Assembly (NCBI RefSeq): GCF_004343035.1
Contig: NZ_SMCQ01000005.1
Location: 1-64,000, forward strand
Direction: 5' to 3'
From: Longibaculum muris
GTDB taxonomy: Bacteria; Bacillota_I; Bacilli_A; Erysipelotrichales; Coprobacillaceae
DNA length: 64,000 nucleotides
The notes under the pieces are model-generated. The model was not told where the DNA came from and made no database searches. It saw only the letters and a list, made by a program, of their open reading frames with translations. This document shows, piece after piece, positions 26,221 to 35,573 of this stretch. The stretch's first letter is position 1; each line of letters opens with the position of its first letter. The translations under genes were made by a program, and so were the position numbers.

Positions 26221-28116
26221 CTATTTATTTGCTTCAACCATTAAAGCACAAACTTTATTTGAGAAGCCTACAGGATCATCAATTGTAAATCCTTCAATCA
26301 ATAAAGCTTGATCATATAATAATGATGCATAATCTTTAACTTTCTCTTTATCTTTTTCAAAAATAGATTGTAAAGCCGTAAAGATTTGATGATTTGGGTT
26401 AATTTCCAAGATTCTACCAGCCTTAATATTTTGACCATCAGGCATTTGATTTAAAACCTTTTCCATTTCAAAAGAAACCCCTTCACCACTGACTAAGCAT
26501 ACTGGATGTGATTTTAATCTTGAAGATACTTTAACATCTTGAACTTGATCTTTTAAAGCTTCTTTTAAAGTTTCTAATAAATCTTTATTGCTTTCATTGA
26601 CTTTTTCAAGTTCTTTCTTTTCTTCATCACTTTCAATATCTAAATCACCTTGATTGATGTTCTTAAATGCTTTTTCTTTATAATCTCTTAACATTTGTAA
26701 ACAGAATTCATCAACATTATCAGTTAGATATAAAATATCAAATCCTTTATCCTTAACCATTTCAACAGTTGGTAAATGATCAATCTTTTCAACACTTTCA
26801 CCACTAGCAAAATAGATTTCTTTTTGATCTTCTTTCATAGCTTCAACATATTCATTAAAAGTAATCATTTTCTTATTGTTGGCACTATAGAACAACAATA
26901 AATCTTGTAATTTATCTTTTAACATACCATAGCTATTATAAACCCCAAATTTTAATTGCAATCCAAAGCTCTTGAAGAATTCTTCATATTTTTCACGATC
27001 ATTCTTTAACATCTTTTCAAGTTCACTTTGAATACGTTTTTCAATCTTATCAGCGATAAGTTTTAATTGACGATCATGTTGTAACATTTCACGAGAAATA
27101 TTTAATGATAAATCTTGTGAATCAACTAAACCTTTTACAAATCTAAAATGTTCTGGTACAAGTTCACTCGCCTTATCCATAATAAAGACTCCACGTGAAT
27201 ATAATTGTAATCCTTTTTCATAATCTTGAGAATAGTAATTCATTGGTGGTTGAGATGGAATAAATAACAATGAATCATAAGAAATTGTTCCTTCTACACT
27301 ATTATGCATAACACATAATGGGTCAGAAAAATCATTGAATTTATCTTTATAGAACTCATTATAATCTTCTTGAGTAATATCTTTTTTAGGTCTTTTCCAT
27401 AATGGAACCATTGAATTTAATGTACGATGTTCAATAACTTGTTCATATTCATCACTATCTTCTTTTTTCTTAGAAGTTGTCATATCCATTTCAATTGGAT
27501 AATGAACATAATCAGAATATTTTTTTACTAATCTTTGAATTTCATATTCATCTAAATATTGATCATAATTTTCATCATCAGTATTCTCTTTTAAATAAAG
27601 ATTAATTCTTGTTCCATGACTTGGATAATCAAATTCTTGAATTGTATATCCATCGCTTGTATCAGATTCCCAAATATAACCTTTATCTTCACCATATTTT
27701 TTAGAAATGACTTCTACTTTATGAGCAACCATGAAAGCAGAATAGAATCCAACTCCAAATTGACCAATAATATCTACATCAGCTTCACCTTTTTCTAAAG
27801 CATTTTTAAATTCAAATGATCCAGAATTAGCAATTGTTCCTAAATGTTCTTCTAATTCTTGTTCATTCATCCCAATTCCTTGGTCAATAATTGATAACAT
27901 ACGATGATCTTTATTAATAACAATTTGAATTGATAAATCATCTCTAGAAATACCATTAATTTTTTCTGTTAATGCTTTATAATATAATTTATCAGAAGCA
28001 TCACTAGCATTAGAAATCAACTCTCTTAAAAAGATTTCTTTATGCGTATAAATAGAATTAATCATTAAATCTAATAATCTTTGTGATTCAGCTTTAAATT
28101 GTTTTTTATCTGCCAT
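26221..28116 (-). CDS. htpG: Molecular chaperone HtpG (Hsp90)
   Basis: A 631-residue Hsp90 homologue. The N-terminal ATP-binding domain has ELISNASDASDKL, DQGIGM and GQFGVGFYSAFMVA. The middle domain contains GVFIMDKASELVPEHFRFV and SLNISREMLQ. The C-terminal dimer domain is shorter than in eukaryotes, as is normal for bacteria. It stands as a single gene, and two CIRCE-like operators overlap its promoter, so control by the HrcA repressor is likely. Confidence 0.97.
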   Translation of the reverse strand: MADKKQFKAESQRLLDLMINSIYTHKEIFLRELISNASDASDKLYYKALTEKINGISRDDLSIQIVINKDHRMLSIIDQGIGMNEQELEEHLGTIANSGSFEFKNALEKGEADVDIIGQFGVGFYSAFMVAHKVEVISKKYGEDKGYIWESDTSDGYTIQEFDYPSHGTRINLYLKENTDDENYDQYLDEYEIQRLVKKYSDYVHYPIEMDMTTSKKKEDSDEYEQVIEHRTLNSMVPLWKRPKKDITQEDYNEFYKDKFNDFSDPLCVMHNSVEGTISYDSLLFIPSQPPMNYYSQDYEKGLQLYSRGVFIMDKASELVPEHFRFVKGLVDSQDLSLNISREMLQHDRQLKLIADKIEKRIQSELEKMLKNDREKYEEFFKSFGLQLKFGVYNSYGMLKDKLQDLLLFYSANNKKMITFNEYVEAMKEDQKEIYFASGESVEKIDHLPTVEMVKDKGFDILYLTDNVDEFCLQMLRDYKEKAFKNINQGDLDIESDEEKKELEKVNESNKDLLETLKEALKDQVQDVKVSSRLKSHPVCLVSGEGVSFEMEKVLNQMPDGQNIKAGRILEINPNHQIFTALQSIFEKDKEKVKDYASLLYDQALLIEGFTIDDPVGFSNKVCALMVEANK

Positions 28117-28134
28117 ACTATCGTCTCCTTCTTA

Positions 28135-28161
28135 TTAGCACTCAACCAATCTATGTGCTAA
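28135..28161 (-). promoter_or_regulatory. CIRCE-like HrcA operator, proximal copy
   Basis: TTAGCACTC, 9 bases, then ATGTGCTAA. The consensus is TTAGCACTC-N9-GAGTGCTAA, so 16 of the 18 arm bases match. It lies between the promoter and the htpG ribosome site. Confidence 0.8.
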
Positions 28162-28165
28162 TAGT

Positions 28166-28194
28166 ATATTACACCTTTCCATTAGCACAGTCAA
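28166..28194 (-). promoter_or_regulatory. htpG promoter
   Basis: TTGACT (28194-28189) and TAATAT (28171-28166) with a 17-bp spacer. The -35 lies inside the distal CIRCE-like site, so bound HrcA would block RNA polymerase. Confidence 0.8.
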
Positions 28195-28208
28195 GTCTAA
28201 AGTGCTAA
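28182..28208 (-). promoter_or_regulatory. CIRCE-like HrcA operator, distal copy
   Basis: TTAGCACAG, 9 bases, then AAGTGCTAA, matching 15 of the 18 arm bases of the CIRCE consensus. It covers the htpG -35 element. Confidence 0.75.
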
Positions 28209-28240
28209 AAGAGAATGATTTTTATTCATTCTCTTTTTTT
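28207..28240 (-). terminator. Hairpin after the first radical SAM gene
   Basis: GAGAATGA pairs with TCATTCTC across a 7-base loop, with A runs on one side and T runs on the other, so it can act in either direction. Confidence 0.7.
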
Positions 28241-29073
28241 AATAATTTATTTTCTAAATGATAAACCTTACGAACTTGATTTAATCTTTGATAAATACCC
28301 TTTTTATATTCTTTTAAAGCATCTTTTTGAGAATATAATTTTGTTAATTTCCAATACATATTTTCATCATATTGACGAATACTATTTAAAAAATAAGGTC
28401 GTGTCTTTCCCCGTAAATACAAAGTCCCTGGAACAATATAATCCAAACCAATATTTTGTGCTAACTTATAAATAGCTTCAAAATTTTCAACAGAATCAGT
28501 CATATAAGGAATGATAGGCATCATCAAAATGCCTACGCTTGCATCTGTTTTTTGTTTAATAAGCTGTAAAACTTTCATTCTTTCTACACTTGAGGCAGCA
28601 TTGGGTTCAATGATTTTTTGAATTGCTTCATCTGCACAAGTAATCGTACATGTAATATTAACCATAGCTACTTTTGAAAGTTCATTGATTAAATCCAAAT
28701 CTCTTAAAATCAATGTTGATTTTGTTGAAATATTAACTGGATTTTGATATTTAATCATCAGTTTTAAAACGTCACGCATTAATTCCAGCTTTTTTTCACA
28801 TGGCTGATAACTATCACTAACACTTCCAAAATTAATGATTTTTTTCTGCCAGCTTTTTTTACTTATTTCTTTTTCTAAAATTTCTACAATATTTTCTTTA
28901 TAATAAATATGATCATAAAACTTTTCATCTTCTAAATAATCATGTGAATACAAAGCATAACAATATAAACAACCATGTTCACATCCTCGATAGATATTAA
29001 CATCATGTTGATAAGGCATACCTCCATGAACTTTTCGTATTGCACTTTTACATTGAATTGGTATATATTCCAT
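28222..29073 (-). CDS. SPL-like radical SAM protein (first copy)
   Basis: A 283-residue radical SAM protein. The cluster motif is RGCEHGCLYCYA (CxxxCxxC). NFGSVSDSYQPCEKKLELMRDVL, NISTKSTLILRDLDLI and CTITCADEAIQKIIEPNA are typical of the DNA-repair-photolyase-like (SplB/Rv2578c) group. The start MEYIPIQC is chosen because AAGGATG precedes it. A related protein is encoded about 8 kb away. Family members are usually annotated by similarity to spore photoproduct lyase, but the real reaction of this short group is not known. Confidence 0.85.
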   Translation of the reverse strand: MEYIPIQCKSAIRKVHGGMPYQHDVNIYRGCEHGCLYCYALYSHDYLEDEKFYDHIYYKENIVEILEKEISKKSWQKKIINFGSVSDSYQPCEKKLELMRDVLKLMIKYQNPVNISTKSTLILRDLDLINELSKVAMVNITCTITCADEAIQKIIEPNAASSVERMKVLQLIKQKTDASVGILMMPIIPYMTDSVENFEAIYKLAQNIGLDYIVPGTLYLRGKTRPYFLNSIRQYDENMYWKLTKLYSQKDALKEYKKGIYQRLNQVRKVYHLENKLLKKENE

Positions 29074-29157
29074 TCTTTCACATCCTTGTATTTCTATTTT
29101 ACCATAACCAAAAAGAATGAGAAGATGATTCTCACTCATATAAAAATTCATATGCTT

Positions 29158-29829
29158 TTAAAGTCGATTCTGACGTTTTTCATTAACCAAATGAGCATTT
29201 CCAAAAGGGATAACTCGTTGATGATGATAAAACAAACCACCATCATTTGCAACTGTATAAGTTGGTAATCCTTTTTCTTGAATGACTCTTTGAATTCCTT
29301 CATCTTGAATAGGACTATGACAATAGTGCACTTCTATTTCAAAACCATGAACCAATCCTAAACCTTTTTGATATTGATACGTTGGATAATCATCATCCGG
29401 TGTTATATGATAATGATCAAATTGAACCATGGCTCCAGCGCTGGCCCCAATAATTAACGCTTTACTTTCTTGAATAAGCAAAGTTAATCCAAAATCATTT
29501 AAACGTTTAAAATATTGATCAGGTAATCCACCTGTAAGAAAAATAATATCAGCTTGTTTCACTTTTTGTTGAGCAATTTCATGACTATCTCTGAAATAAT
29601 CAATAAATGTGATATCCTTTAAACCATAATAATGAAAAGGTCTTAAAATATAAGGTGTATGTTTTCCATTTATGCCATAGTTTTGATCAAATTCTTGAAT
29701 ATTTGTGACTTCTTTTTCATCAAAAGAAAAAGGAATCACAACAACCTTCATATCATCATGTAAAAGTGGTCCCATGATATCTTGTGCCCACTTTTCATGA
29801 AAATCATAAGAACTTAATAATATATTCAT
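29158..29829 (-). CDS. Peptidase E-like serine peptidase (S51)
   Basis: A 223-residue class I glutamine amidotransferase-like protein. ADIIFLTGGLPDQYFKRL is the oxyanion loop region, and IIGASAGAMVQFDHY carries the nucleophilic Ser in G.SAGA. A later ANDGGLFYHH follows. Peptidase E hydrolyses dipeptides with N-terminal Asp; cyanophycinases share the fold. Length fits peptidase E. The ribosome site is weak. It is on the same strand as the GH1 gene upstream but separated from it by a terminator. Confidence 0.8.
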   Translation of the reverse strand: MNILLSSYDFHEKWAQDIMGPLLHDDMKVVVIPFSFDEKEVTNIQEFDQNYGINGKHTPYILRPFHYYGLKDITFIDYFRDSHEIAQQKVKQADIIFLTGGLPDQYFKRLNDFGLTLLIQESKALIIGASAGAMVQFDHYHITPDDDYPTYQYQKGLGLVHGFEIEVHYCHSPIQDEGIQRVIQEKGLPTYTVANDGGLFYHHQRVIPFGNAHLVNEKRQNRL

Positions 29830-29842
29830 TGTTTTATATGAA

Positions 29843-29867
29843 GAAAAACAAGAGAAAATCTCTTGTT
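29843..29867 (-). terminator. Terminator after the first GH1 gene
   Basis: AACAAGAGA pairs with TCTCTTGTT (loop of 3) and is followed by TTTTCTT on the minus strand; it overlaps the stop codon. Confidence 0.75.
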
Positions 29868-31278
29868 AATCTAAATCCTCCCCATTTGATTCAAATGCTT
29901 TTTTAACCCAAGCAAATGATTTTTTAGGAATACGTTTTAAATCTCTCATATCTTTATTTGTTCTGTTGACATATACAAAACCATATCGTTTATCCATATT
30001 ACACATACTTGCTAAAATATCAATAGGTCCCCAAGTAATGTAGCCTAAACATTTAACACCTTCTTCAAACATTGCATTTTTCATTTCTTTGATATGTTCT
30101 CTATGATAATTGATACGATAATCATCTTCAATTGTTCTTCCTTCAGCTAGCATTTGATCAACTTCTTCTTGAGTCATATCTTCACGCCAACCAAGACCAT
30201 TTTCTAATACAAATACAGGTAATCCAGAACGTGTAGCTAAATCATTTAATGTCCATCTAAATCCAATTGGATCAATTTCCCAATTCCATTCATTTGCTTC
30301 ACAATGTGGATTCTTCACACAATGTTCATTCACAATTTCATGATAAGGTCTTTCATAATCAAATTCACCTTCAGTAACTGTATTAGAACGATAATAACTA
30401 AATGCAATATAATCTACTGTATATTTTAAAAGTTCATCATCGCCTTCTTCAAATGTTGGCATCCATCCTCTATTTTCTAAATAAGCAACCATATAATCAG
30501 GATATTTTCCTTTAGCAAAAACATCACAATGGAAACCATTCATATATTGATAAGCTTGCCAAGCAAATAAATTGTTTTTAGGTGTATTTGTATAAGGGTA
30601 AATATTTGTCACAGCATTCATTCCACAGAATTTAGCATCTGGTTGTAATTCTCTTAATGCTTTAACAGCTTTACAGTGAGCAATGAAAACATTATGATTA
30701 ACTTGATATAAATGTTTAGGTAAGCTAACACCTTCAGGAATATCTTCAGCATTAGACACTCTTAACATCATACCATGTAAGTTTTGTTCATTGAAACTCA
30801 TCCAATGTTTCACACGATCTCCAAATCTTTCAATACATACTCTCGCATATCTTTCAAAACAATCAACAACATAACGAGAAGCAAAACCATTATAATTTTT
30901 AACTAAATGATAAGGCATATCAAAGTGAACTAATGTAATCATTGGTTCAATTCCAGCAGCTAATAACTTATCAATCAATTGATTATAAAAAGCAACTCCT
31001 TCTTCATTAACCGGTTCATCCAATGTTCCATTAGGAATAATTCTTGACCAGCAAATTGAAAAACGATAAAAATTAAATCCCATTTCTTTCATTAAAGCAA
31101 TATCTTCATCATAACGATGATATGCATCAATCGCAACATTCCAATCAGAGAATTCTGGATTCATAGGTCTAACATCATAAACACATAAACCTTTTCCACC
31201 TTCGTTTCTTGCACCTTCTGTTTGAAATGATGAAACAGAACCACCCCAATAAAAATCTTTTGGCATTTTCTTTTCCAC
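29866..31278 (-). CDS. GH1 6-phospho-beta-glucosidase
   Basis: A 470-residue family 1 glycosidase. Acid/base Glu is in WMSFNEQN and the nucleophile in VFVLENGLGW. Near the C-terminus ILASMCNMDKRYGFVYV keeps the Lys and Tyr (KRYG) that bind the 6-phosphate in phospho-glucosidases, so it should hydrolyse PTS-imported phosphorylated beta-glucosides. A GTG start is preferred because AGGAGG lies 9 bases upstream. No PTS permease gene is adjacent. Confidence 0.9.
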   Translation of the reverse strand: MEKKMPKDFYWGGSVSSFQTEGARNEGGKGLCVYDVRPMNPEFSDWNVAIDAYHRYDEDIALMKEMGFNFYRFSICWSRIIPNGTLDEPVNEEGVAFYNQLIDKLLAAGIEPMITLVHFDMPYHLVKNYNGFASRYVVDCFERYARVCIERFGDRVKHWMSFNEQNLHGMMLRVSNAEDIPEGVSLPKHLYQVNHNVFIAHCKAVKALRELQPDAKFCGMNAVTNIYPYTNTPKNNLFAWQAYQYMNGFHCDVFAKGKYPDYMVAYLENRGWMPTFEEGDDELLKYTVDYIAFSYYRSNTVTEGEFDYERPYHEIVNEHCVKNPHCEANEWNWEIDPIGFRWTLNDLATRSGLPVFVLENGLGWREDMTQEEVDQMLAEGRTIEDDYRINYHREHIKEMKNAMFEEGVKCLGYITWGPIDILASMCNMDKRYGFVYVNRTNKDMRDLKRIPKKSFAWVKKAFESNGEDLD

Positions 31279-31422
31279 TTAAAAATTCCTCCTTAATCTT
31301 TGATAAACCCATTGTATAGAAAATATTTTTAATAGTAAATAGTTCATCTGGAGTTTATAACAACGTTTCATAAACTCATCATATTTTCATCAAAATATGA
31401 AACAATTTTTCATCACAAAAAT

Positions 31423-32463
31423 CTATGCCTTAATCGCCCAACGCATTTTGGTAGACTTGGCACGGCTATTGATACGACATTCCTCTTGACTAGGACGAAT
31501 AACATGACGTGATACATCACTATATATCCCTAAATTTTTCATTTCTTTAAAAGCCTTTTTAACAATTCTATCTTCACCTGAATGGAAAGTTAAAATAGCG
31601 ACCCTTCCACCCGGTTTTAAAATAGTTGGTAATTTCTCCATAAATTCTAAAAGCACTCCAAATTCATTATTCACTTCAATACGCAAAGCTTGAAACACTC
31701 TTGCTGCTGATTTTTTAGTTGCTTCTTTTCTTTCTTCTTGAGGTAAAAATGATAAGCTTTTTTCAATAATTTTATAGAGTTGTGTTGTTGTGGTAATGAT
31801 TGTTCCTGATTTTAAATAAGAATCTATATTTTTGGCAATTTCTTTTGCATAAGGTTCATCAGAATTTTGGATAAAGAGTTCTTCTAATTGATCTTTATTT
31901 AATTGTTTAAGACGAAGGGATGCTGGAATTCCCATTTGAGGATTTAATCTTAAATCCAAAGGGCCTTCTTTTTTATACGAAAAGCCACGCTTTGGATTAT
32001 CAATTTGCATAGATGATACACCTAAATCTGCTAAAACAAAATCAAATAAGCCTACCTCTTGAGAAACTTGATCAATATCTTTAAAATTACAATTTTTAAT
32101 TGTAATAGCATCTTCTCCATAACCCTTTTTCAATAATCTTTCTTTTGTTTTCACACTTTCAATAGGATCAATATCCAAAGCATACATATGTCCAGTATGA
32201 TTTAACTTTTCTAACATCTTGAGTGTATGACCACCATAACCTAAAGTACAATCCAATCCTATTTGTCCTTCTTGAATATCTAAAAACTCTAAAATTTCAT
32301 GAACCATAATAGATAAATGCATACCTACAGGTGTACTTCCTTTTTTAATCACCTTTTCAATTGTTTCTGGATATAAATCAGGATTTAATTCTTTATATTT
32401 TTCATCATATCTTTTAGGATGTGTCCCACTATATCTTTTTCTTCTTTTATGTGTTGGTTCCAT
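31423..32463 (-). CDS. rsmH: RsmH-like 16S rRNA (cytosine-N4) methyltransferase with N-terminal extension
   Basis: A 346-residue protein of the MraW/RsmH family that methylates C1402 of 16S rRNA. GLDCTLGYGGHT is the SAM-binding motif; DFVLADLGVSSMQID, RGFSYKKEGPLDLRL, ARVFQALRIEVN and AILTFHSGEDRIVK are family blocks. About 45 extra residues precede the usual start (rich in Lys and Arg: THKRRKRYSGTHPKRYD). It is not in a dcw cell-division cluster; it overlaps the GNAT gene by one base. It could be the sole RsmH or an extended paralogue. Confidence 0.9.
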   Translation of the reverse strand: MEPTHKRRKRYSGTHPKRYDEKYKELNPDLYPETIEKVIKKGSTPVGMHLSIMVHEILEFLDIQEGQIGLDCTLGYGGHTLKMLEKLNHTGHMYALDIDPIESVKTKERLLKKGYGEDAITIKNCNFKDIDQVSQEVGLFDFVLADLGVSSMQIDNPKRGFSYKKEGPLDLRLNPQMGIPASLRLKQLNKDQLEELFIQNSDEPYAKEIAKNIDSYLKSGTIITTTTQLYKIIEKSLSFLPQEERKEATKKSAARVFQALRIEVNNEFGVLLEFMEKLPTILKPGGRVAILTFHSGEDRIVKKAFKEMKNLGIYSDVSRHVIRPSQEECRINSRAKSTKMRWAIKA

Positions 32464-32978
32464 TATTTCAATTCCTTTCTTAGCAACGCATACATTTTCA
32501 TATCTTGTACTTGTCCATTTTTAATAGCATTTTTATGAAGGGTTCCTTCATATATAAATCCAGCCTTTTCTAAAACTCGACATGATGCTGTATTATAAGC
32601 AAAAGGCTCAGCAAAAATTCTTATGATATCACTATGTTCAAAAACATATTGGCAAACTTGCTTAACAGCACTTGTCGCATAACCCTTACCCCAATAATAC
32701 TCACCTATATAATATCCTAATTCACCAGTACAATAATGTATATTATCAAGACGGGTAACGCTAATACTGCCAATAACATGTTCATCAACACTTATAGCAA
32801 AAGCAAACATTTTTTCTTGATTGGCTTGCAACATAGAAGAAATATATTCTTTTGCATCTTCAACTGTATAAGGATAAGGTAATCCATCTCTTAAATGATT
32901 CATGATCTTTTGATTATTTAATATTTTAGCTAAATCATACTGATCGTCTATTTGCCATTTTCGTATTGTACAATCCAT
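32463..32978 (-). CDS. GNAT family N-acetyltransferase (RimJ/RimL type)
   Basis: A 171-residue acetyltransferase. IRKWQIDDQYDLAKIL, EHVIGSISV, GELGYYIGEYYWGKGYATSAV (acetyl-CoA loop) and ASCRVLEKAGFIYEGTL are in order. Substrate is not predictable: ribosomal protein N-terminus or a small molecule. Its stop overlaps the ATG of the rsmH-like gene, so the two are cotranscribed. Confidence 0.9.
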   Translation of the reverse strand: MDCTIRKWQIDDQYDLAKILNNQKIMNHLRDGLPYPYTVEDAKEYISSMLQANQEKMFAFAISVDEHVIGSISVTRLDNIHYCTGELGYYIGEYYWGKGYATSAVKQVCQYVFEHSDIIRIFAEPFAYNTASCRVLEKAGFIYEGTLHKNAIKNGQVQDMKMYALLRKELK

Positions 32979-33030
32979 AAAATAACCTCCTTATTTTTTT
33001 ATTCTAAAGGAGTCTTATGACAAAGTAAAG

Positions 33031-33052
33031 AAAAAGCATCCTCAAGAATGCT
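33031..33052 (-). terminator. Possible terminator downstream of the AAA ATPase gene
   Basis: AGCATTC and GGATGCT form a short imperfect stem (33035-33052) followed by TTTTTCTTT on the minus strand. It lies 127 bases past the ATPase stop. The stretch between looks like decayed coding sequence without an assignable product. Confidence 0.5.
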
Positions 33053-33178
33053 CATATCCATTATTCTTTAAAAATATCAATTCTTTTATCCATATCATAA
33101 ACAAAACAGTTGCCTTTTTCATGTCAAATATTTTAAAAATCAACCAACCCTCTTACTAAATATCCTATCTAATTAAAA

Positions 33179-33910
33179 TTATATCTCATCCCCATCAAAA
33201 AGTTTTTCTAATAATTGATTTCTATTATTGATAAACATTTCTGTAATTTGATAACTATCTGTTTCTTCATATTCTATTTCATGAACATAATGATCAAAAG
33301 AATAAATTTGAGCATCAGGTAATCCAAGTAAGATAGGCGAATGGGTTACCACAATAAATTGTGCTCCAAGCTTTGATAATTTATTCATTTCAACCAGTAA
33401 TGTCAATTGACGTTGAGGCGACAATGCTGCCTCTGGTTCATCTAATAAATACAATCCATTAGGTTTAAAATTATTTTGTACTAAAGCCAAGAAACTTTCA
33501 CCATGAGATTTTTCATGATATTTTTTAGATGGATGTCTTGAATCAGCATATTCCATTTCTTTTGTTGCAACATTATAGAAACTTTCAGCGCGAAGAAAAT
33601 ATCCCCACGAAATTTTACGCCATCCTTTGACAATAGTCATTGCCTGACATAATTCAGAATGTGTTTCATAGGTAGAAAAATAATAATTTCTTGTTCCACC
33701 TTCTGCATTAAACCCACTAGCTATGGCAATTGCTTCAAGTAAAGTAGATTTCCCGCTACCATTCTCGCCCACAAAAAATGTAACATTTTTCTCTAATTTT
33801 AATTCATCAAGCTGACAAAGTGAATCAATATATCTAAGATAACTTTGCTTTGAAATGCGTTCCCAATCAATTTTAATTTTCTGTATAAATAATTCATTCA
33901 AAACAATCAC
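33179..33910 (-). CDS. Stand-alone AAA/ABC-type ATPase
   Basis: A 243-residue protein. Walker A is FFVGENGSGKST near residue 48, the signature-like segment is HGESFLAL, Walker B is LYLLDEPEAALSP and a switch His is in VVTHSPIL. This is the compact RecF/SMC-like form without coiled coil or membrane partner, found widely in gut Firmicutes and often annotated only as AAA ATPase. No nuclease or toxin partner gene lies beside it. The start is GTG or a TTG three codons later. Confidence 0.85.
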   Translation of the reverse strand: MIVLNELFIQKIKIDWERISKQSYLRYIDSLCQLDELKLEKNVTFFVGENGSGKSTLLEAIAIASGFNAEGGTRNYYFSTYETHSELCQAMTIVKGWRKISWGYFLRAESFYNVATKEMEYADSRHPSKKYHEKSHGESFLALVQNNFKPNGLYLLDEPEAALSPQRQLTLLVEMNKLSKLGAQFIVVTHSPILLGLPDAQIYSFDHYVHEIEYEETDSYQITEMFINNRNQLLEKLFDGDEI

Positions 33911-34001
33911 CTACCTCTTATAGAAACAAATACTTCTCCTACATGAAATGATTTATTTATCTTTATTATATCATTTATCCATCCTTTAATCATCTACAAA
34001 C

Positions 34002-34044
34002 AAAAAAAGAGCTATAACTCCTTTCAAATAGGAATTTACAGCTC
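34002..34044 (-). terminator. Terminator after the second GH1 gene
   Basis: GAGCT and AGCTC close a longer imperfect stem (34009-34044) followed by TTTTTTT on the minus strand. Confidence 0.75.
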
Positions 34045-34051
34045 ATTTTTA

Positions 34052-35452
34052 TTATTCAAATTCATTTGTTTTAGCAACTTCTCTAATCCAAGCAGCAGAT
34101 TTCTTTTCTTTACGTTTATATCCATCATCAAGACATACTCTTACAAATCCATAACGATTCTTAAAGGCATTACACCAAGACCAGTTATCAATAACACCCC
34201 AATAATGATATCCTAAACAATTCGCTCCATCTTCAATGGCTTTTGCAATCCATTCCAAATGATCTCTTACAAATTCAATACGATAATCATCTTGAATGAC
34301 ACCATTTTCATCCATGAATTTTTCTTCACCTTCGACACCCATTCCATTTTCAGAAATAAAGAATGGTAAATCAGGACATTCTTTTTTAATTTTCATACCA
34401 AAATCATAAATACCTTTAGGATAGATTTCCCATCCACGATGCACATTCATCTTTCTTTCTGGCCAAATATATGGTTTTGAAATACATGGTAAACCATTTT
34501 CATCAAATTTTGAATCTGGTGCTTGAACACGTGTAGGTTGATAATAGTTAAATCCTAACCAATCCACTTTACCTTGTGATAAAATTGCTTCATCACCAGG
34601 ACGACGATTGATCTCAACTTTCCAATCATTTTCAACCGTATCTAAAACATCCTCTGGTAAATGACCATGAGCCACAACATCTAACCACCAACGATTATGT
34701 AATCCATCAGTCATGCGAACAGCTTCTAAATCTTCAGGAGTTGGATTGTCTTTTGTATATGGTGGTGCAAAACAATTGATCATTCCAATTTTTGCTCCCT
34801 CCATCATTTTTCCTTCTTTTTGAAGTTTTCTAAAATTCATAACGGCTAAACAGTGAGCTAAAGTAATATTATATTGTACATTAATAGATTGTTTAAAATC
34901 ATGCAAATAAGGATACCAAGTTCCTAATAAAAATTGTTGTTCTGGTTCAACAATTGGTTCATTGAAAGTAAACCAATATTTGACTTTTCCACCAAATTCT
35001 TCCATTGCTTTTTTTACAAAATTAGCATAAGCTTCAACCACTTCACGATTCTGCCATCCACCACGTTTTACCAAATATTCAGGCATATCAAAATGATACA
35101 TATTCATAAAAATATCAATCCCATTTTCATTGGCACAATCAATCAATTTATGATACCAAGCAGCCCCTTCTGGGTTGATATTGCCATCTTGATCCAATAA
35201 TCTTGTCCATTGCATAGATGTTCTAAAAGATTTAAAATTCATACTTTTTAAAAGCTTAATATCTTCCTCATATTTATGATACATGTCATTTCCTACATAT
35301 GATCCTACGTTATTAAAAAAAGCATTAATTTCCATATCTGAATACATATCCCAATAGGAACGAAGTCGACCTCCTACATTCCAACTCCCTTCCGTTTGTG
35401 GTCCAGACATTGCTGCACCAAAGAAAAAATCTTTAGGTAATTTTATTGTCAT
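34052..35452 (-). CDS. GH1 glycosidase, second copy
   Basis: A 466-residue family 1 enzyme. Acid/base Glu is in WFTFNEPIV and the nucleophile in PFFISENGMG. Near the C-terminus DNWSWCNAFKNRYGF keeps the Ser and Trp of 6-phospho-beta-galactosidases but has Asn where their phosphate-binding Lys would be (NRYG). Phosphorylated substrate use is therefore uncertain. It is divergent from an RpiR-family regulator gene, the likely controller. AAGGAGG precedes the ATG. Confidence 0.88.
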   Translation of the reverse strand: MTIKLPKDFFFGAAMSGPQTEGSWNVGGRLRSYWDMYSDMEINAFFNNVGSYVGNDMYHKYEEDIKLLKSMNFKSFRTSMQWTRLLDQDGNINPEGAAWYHKLIDCANENGIDIFMNMYHFDMPEYLVKRGGWQNREVVEAYANFVKKAMEEFGGKVKYWFTFNEPIVEPEQQFLLGTWYPYLHDFKQSINVQYNITLAHCLAVMNFRKLQKEGKMMEGAKIGMINCFAPPYTKDNPTPEDLEAVRMTDGLHNRWWLDVVAHGHLPEDVLDTVENDWKVEINRRPGDEAILSQGKVDWLGFNYYQPTRVQAPDSKFDENGLPCISKPYIWPERKMNVHRGWEIYPKGIYDFGMKIKKECPDLPFFISENGMGVEGEEKFMDENGVIQDDYRIEFVRDHLEWIAKAIEDGANCLGYHYWGVIDNWSWCNAFKNRYGFVRVCLDDGYKRKEKKSAAWIREVAKTNEFE

Positions 35453-35573
35453 TTTTTATTCCTCCTTATTTTATCTTTATTATATTATAAAAACAGGGAG
35501 AATTAAACAAATACGATCGTGTTTAAGGATTTATTTTATTCTATTTCATGATATACTAAGTATGGTGATAAAA

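Noticed and set aside
33053-33178. A possible short gene or relic on the minus strand between the AAA ATPase and GNAT genes
   Set aside because: Two short frames (about 20 and 26 residues) exist, but neither has a clear ribosome site or recognisable family.
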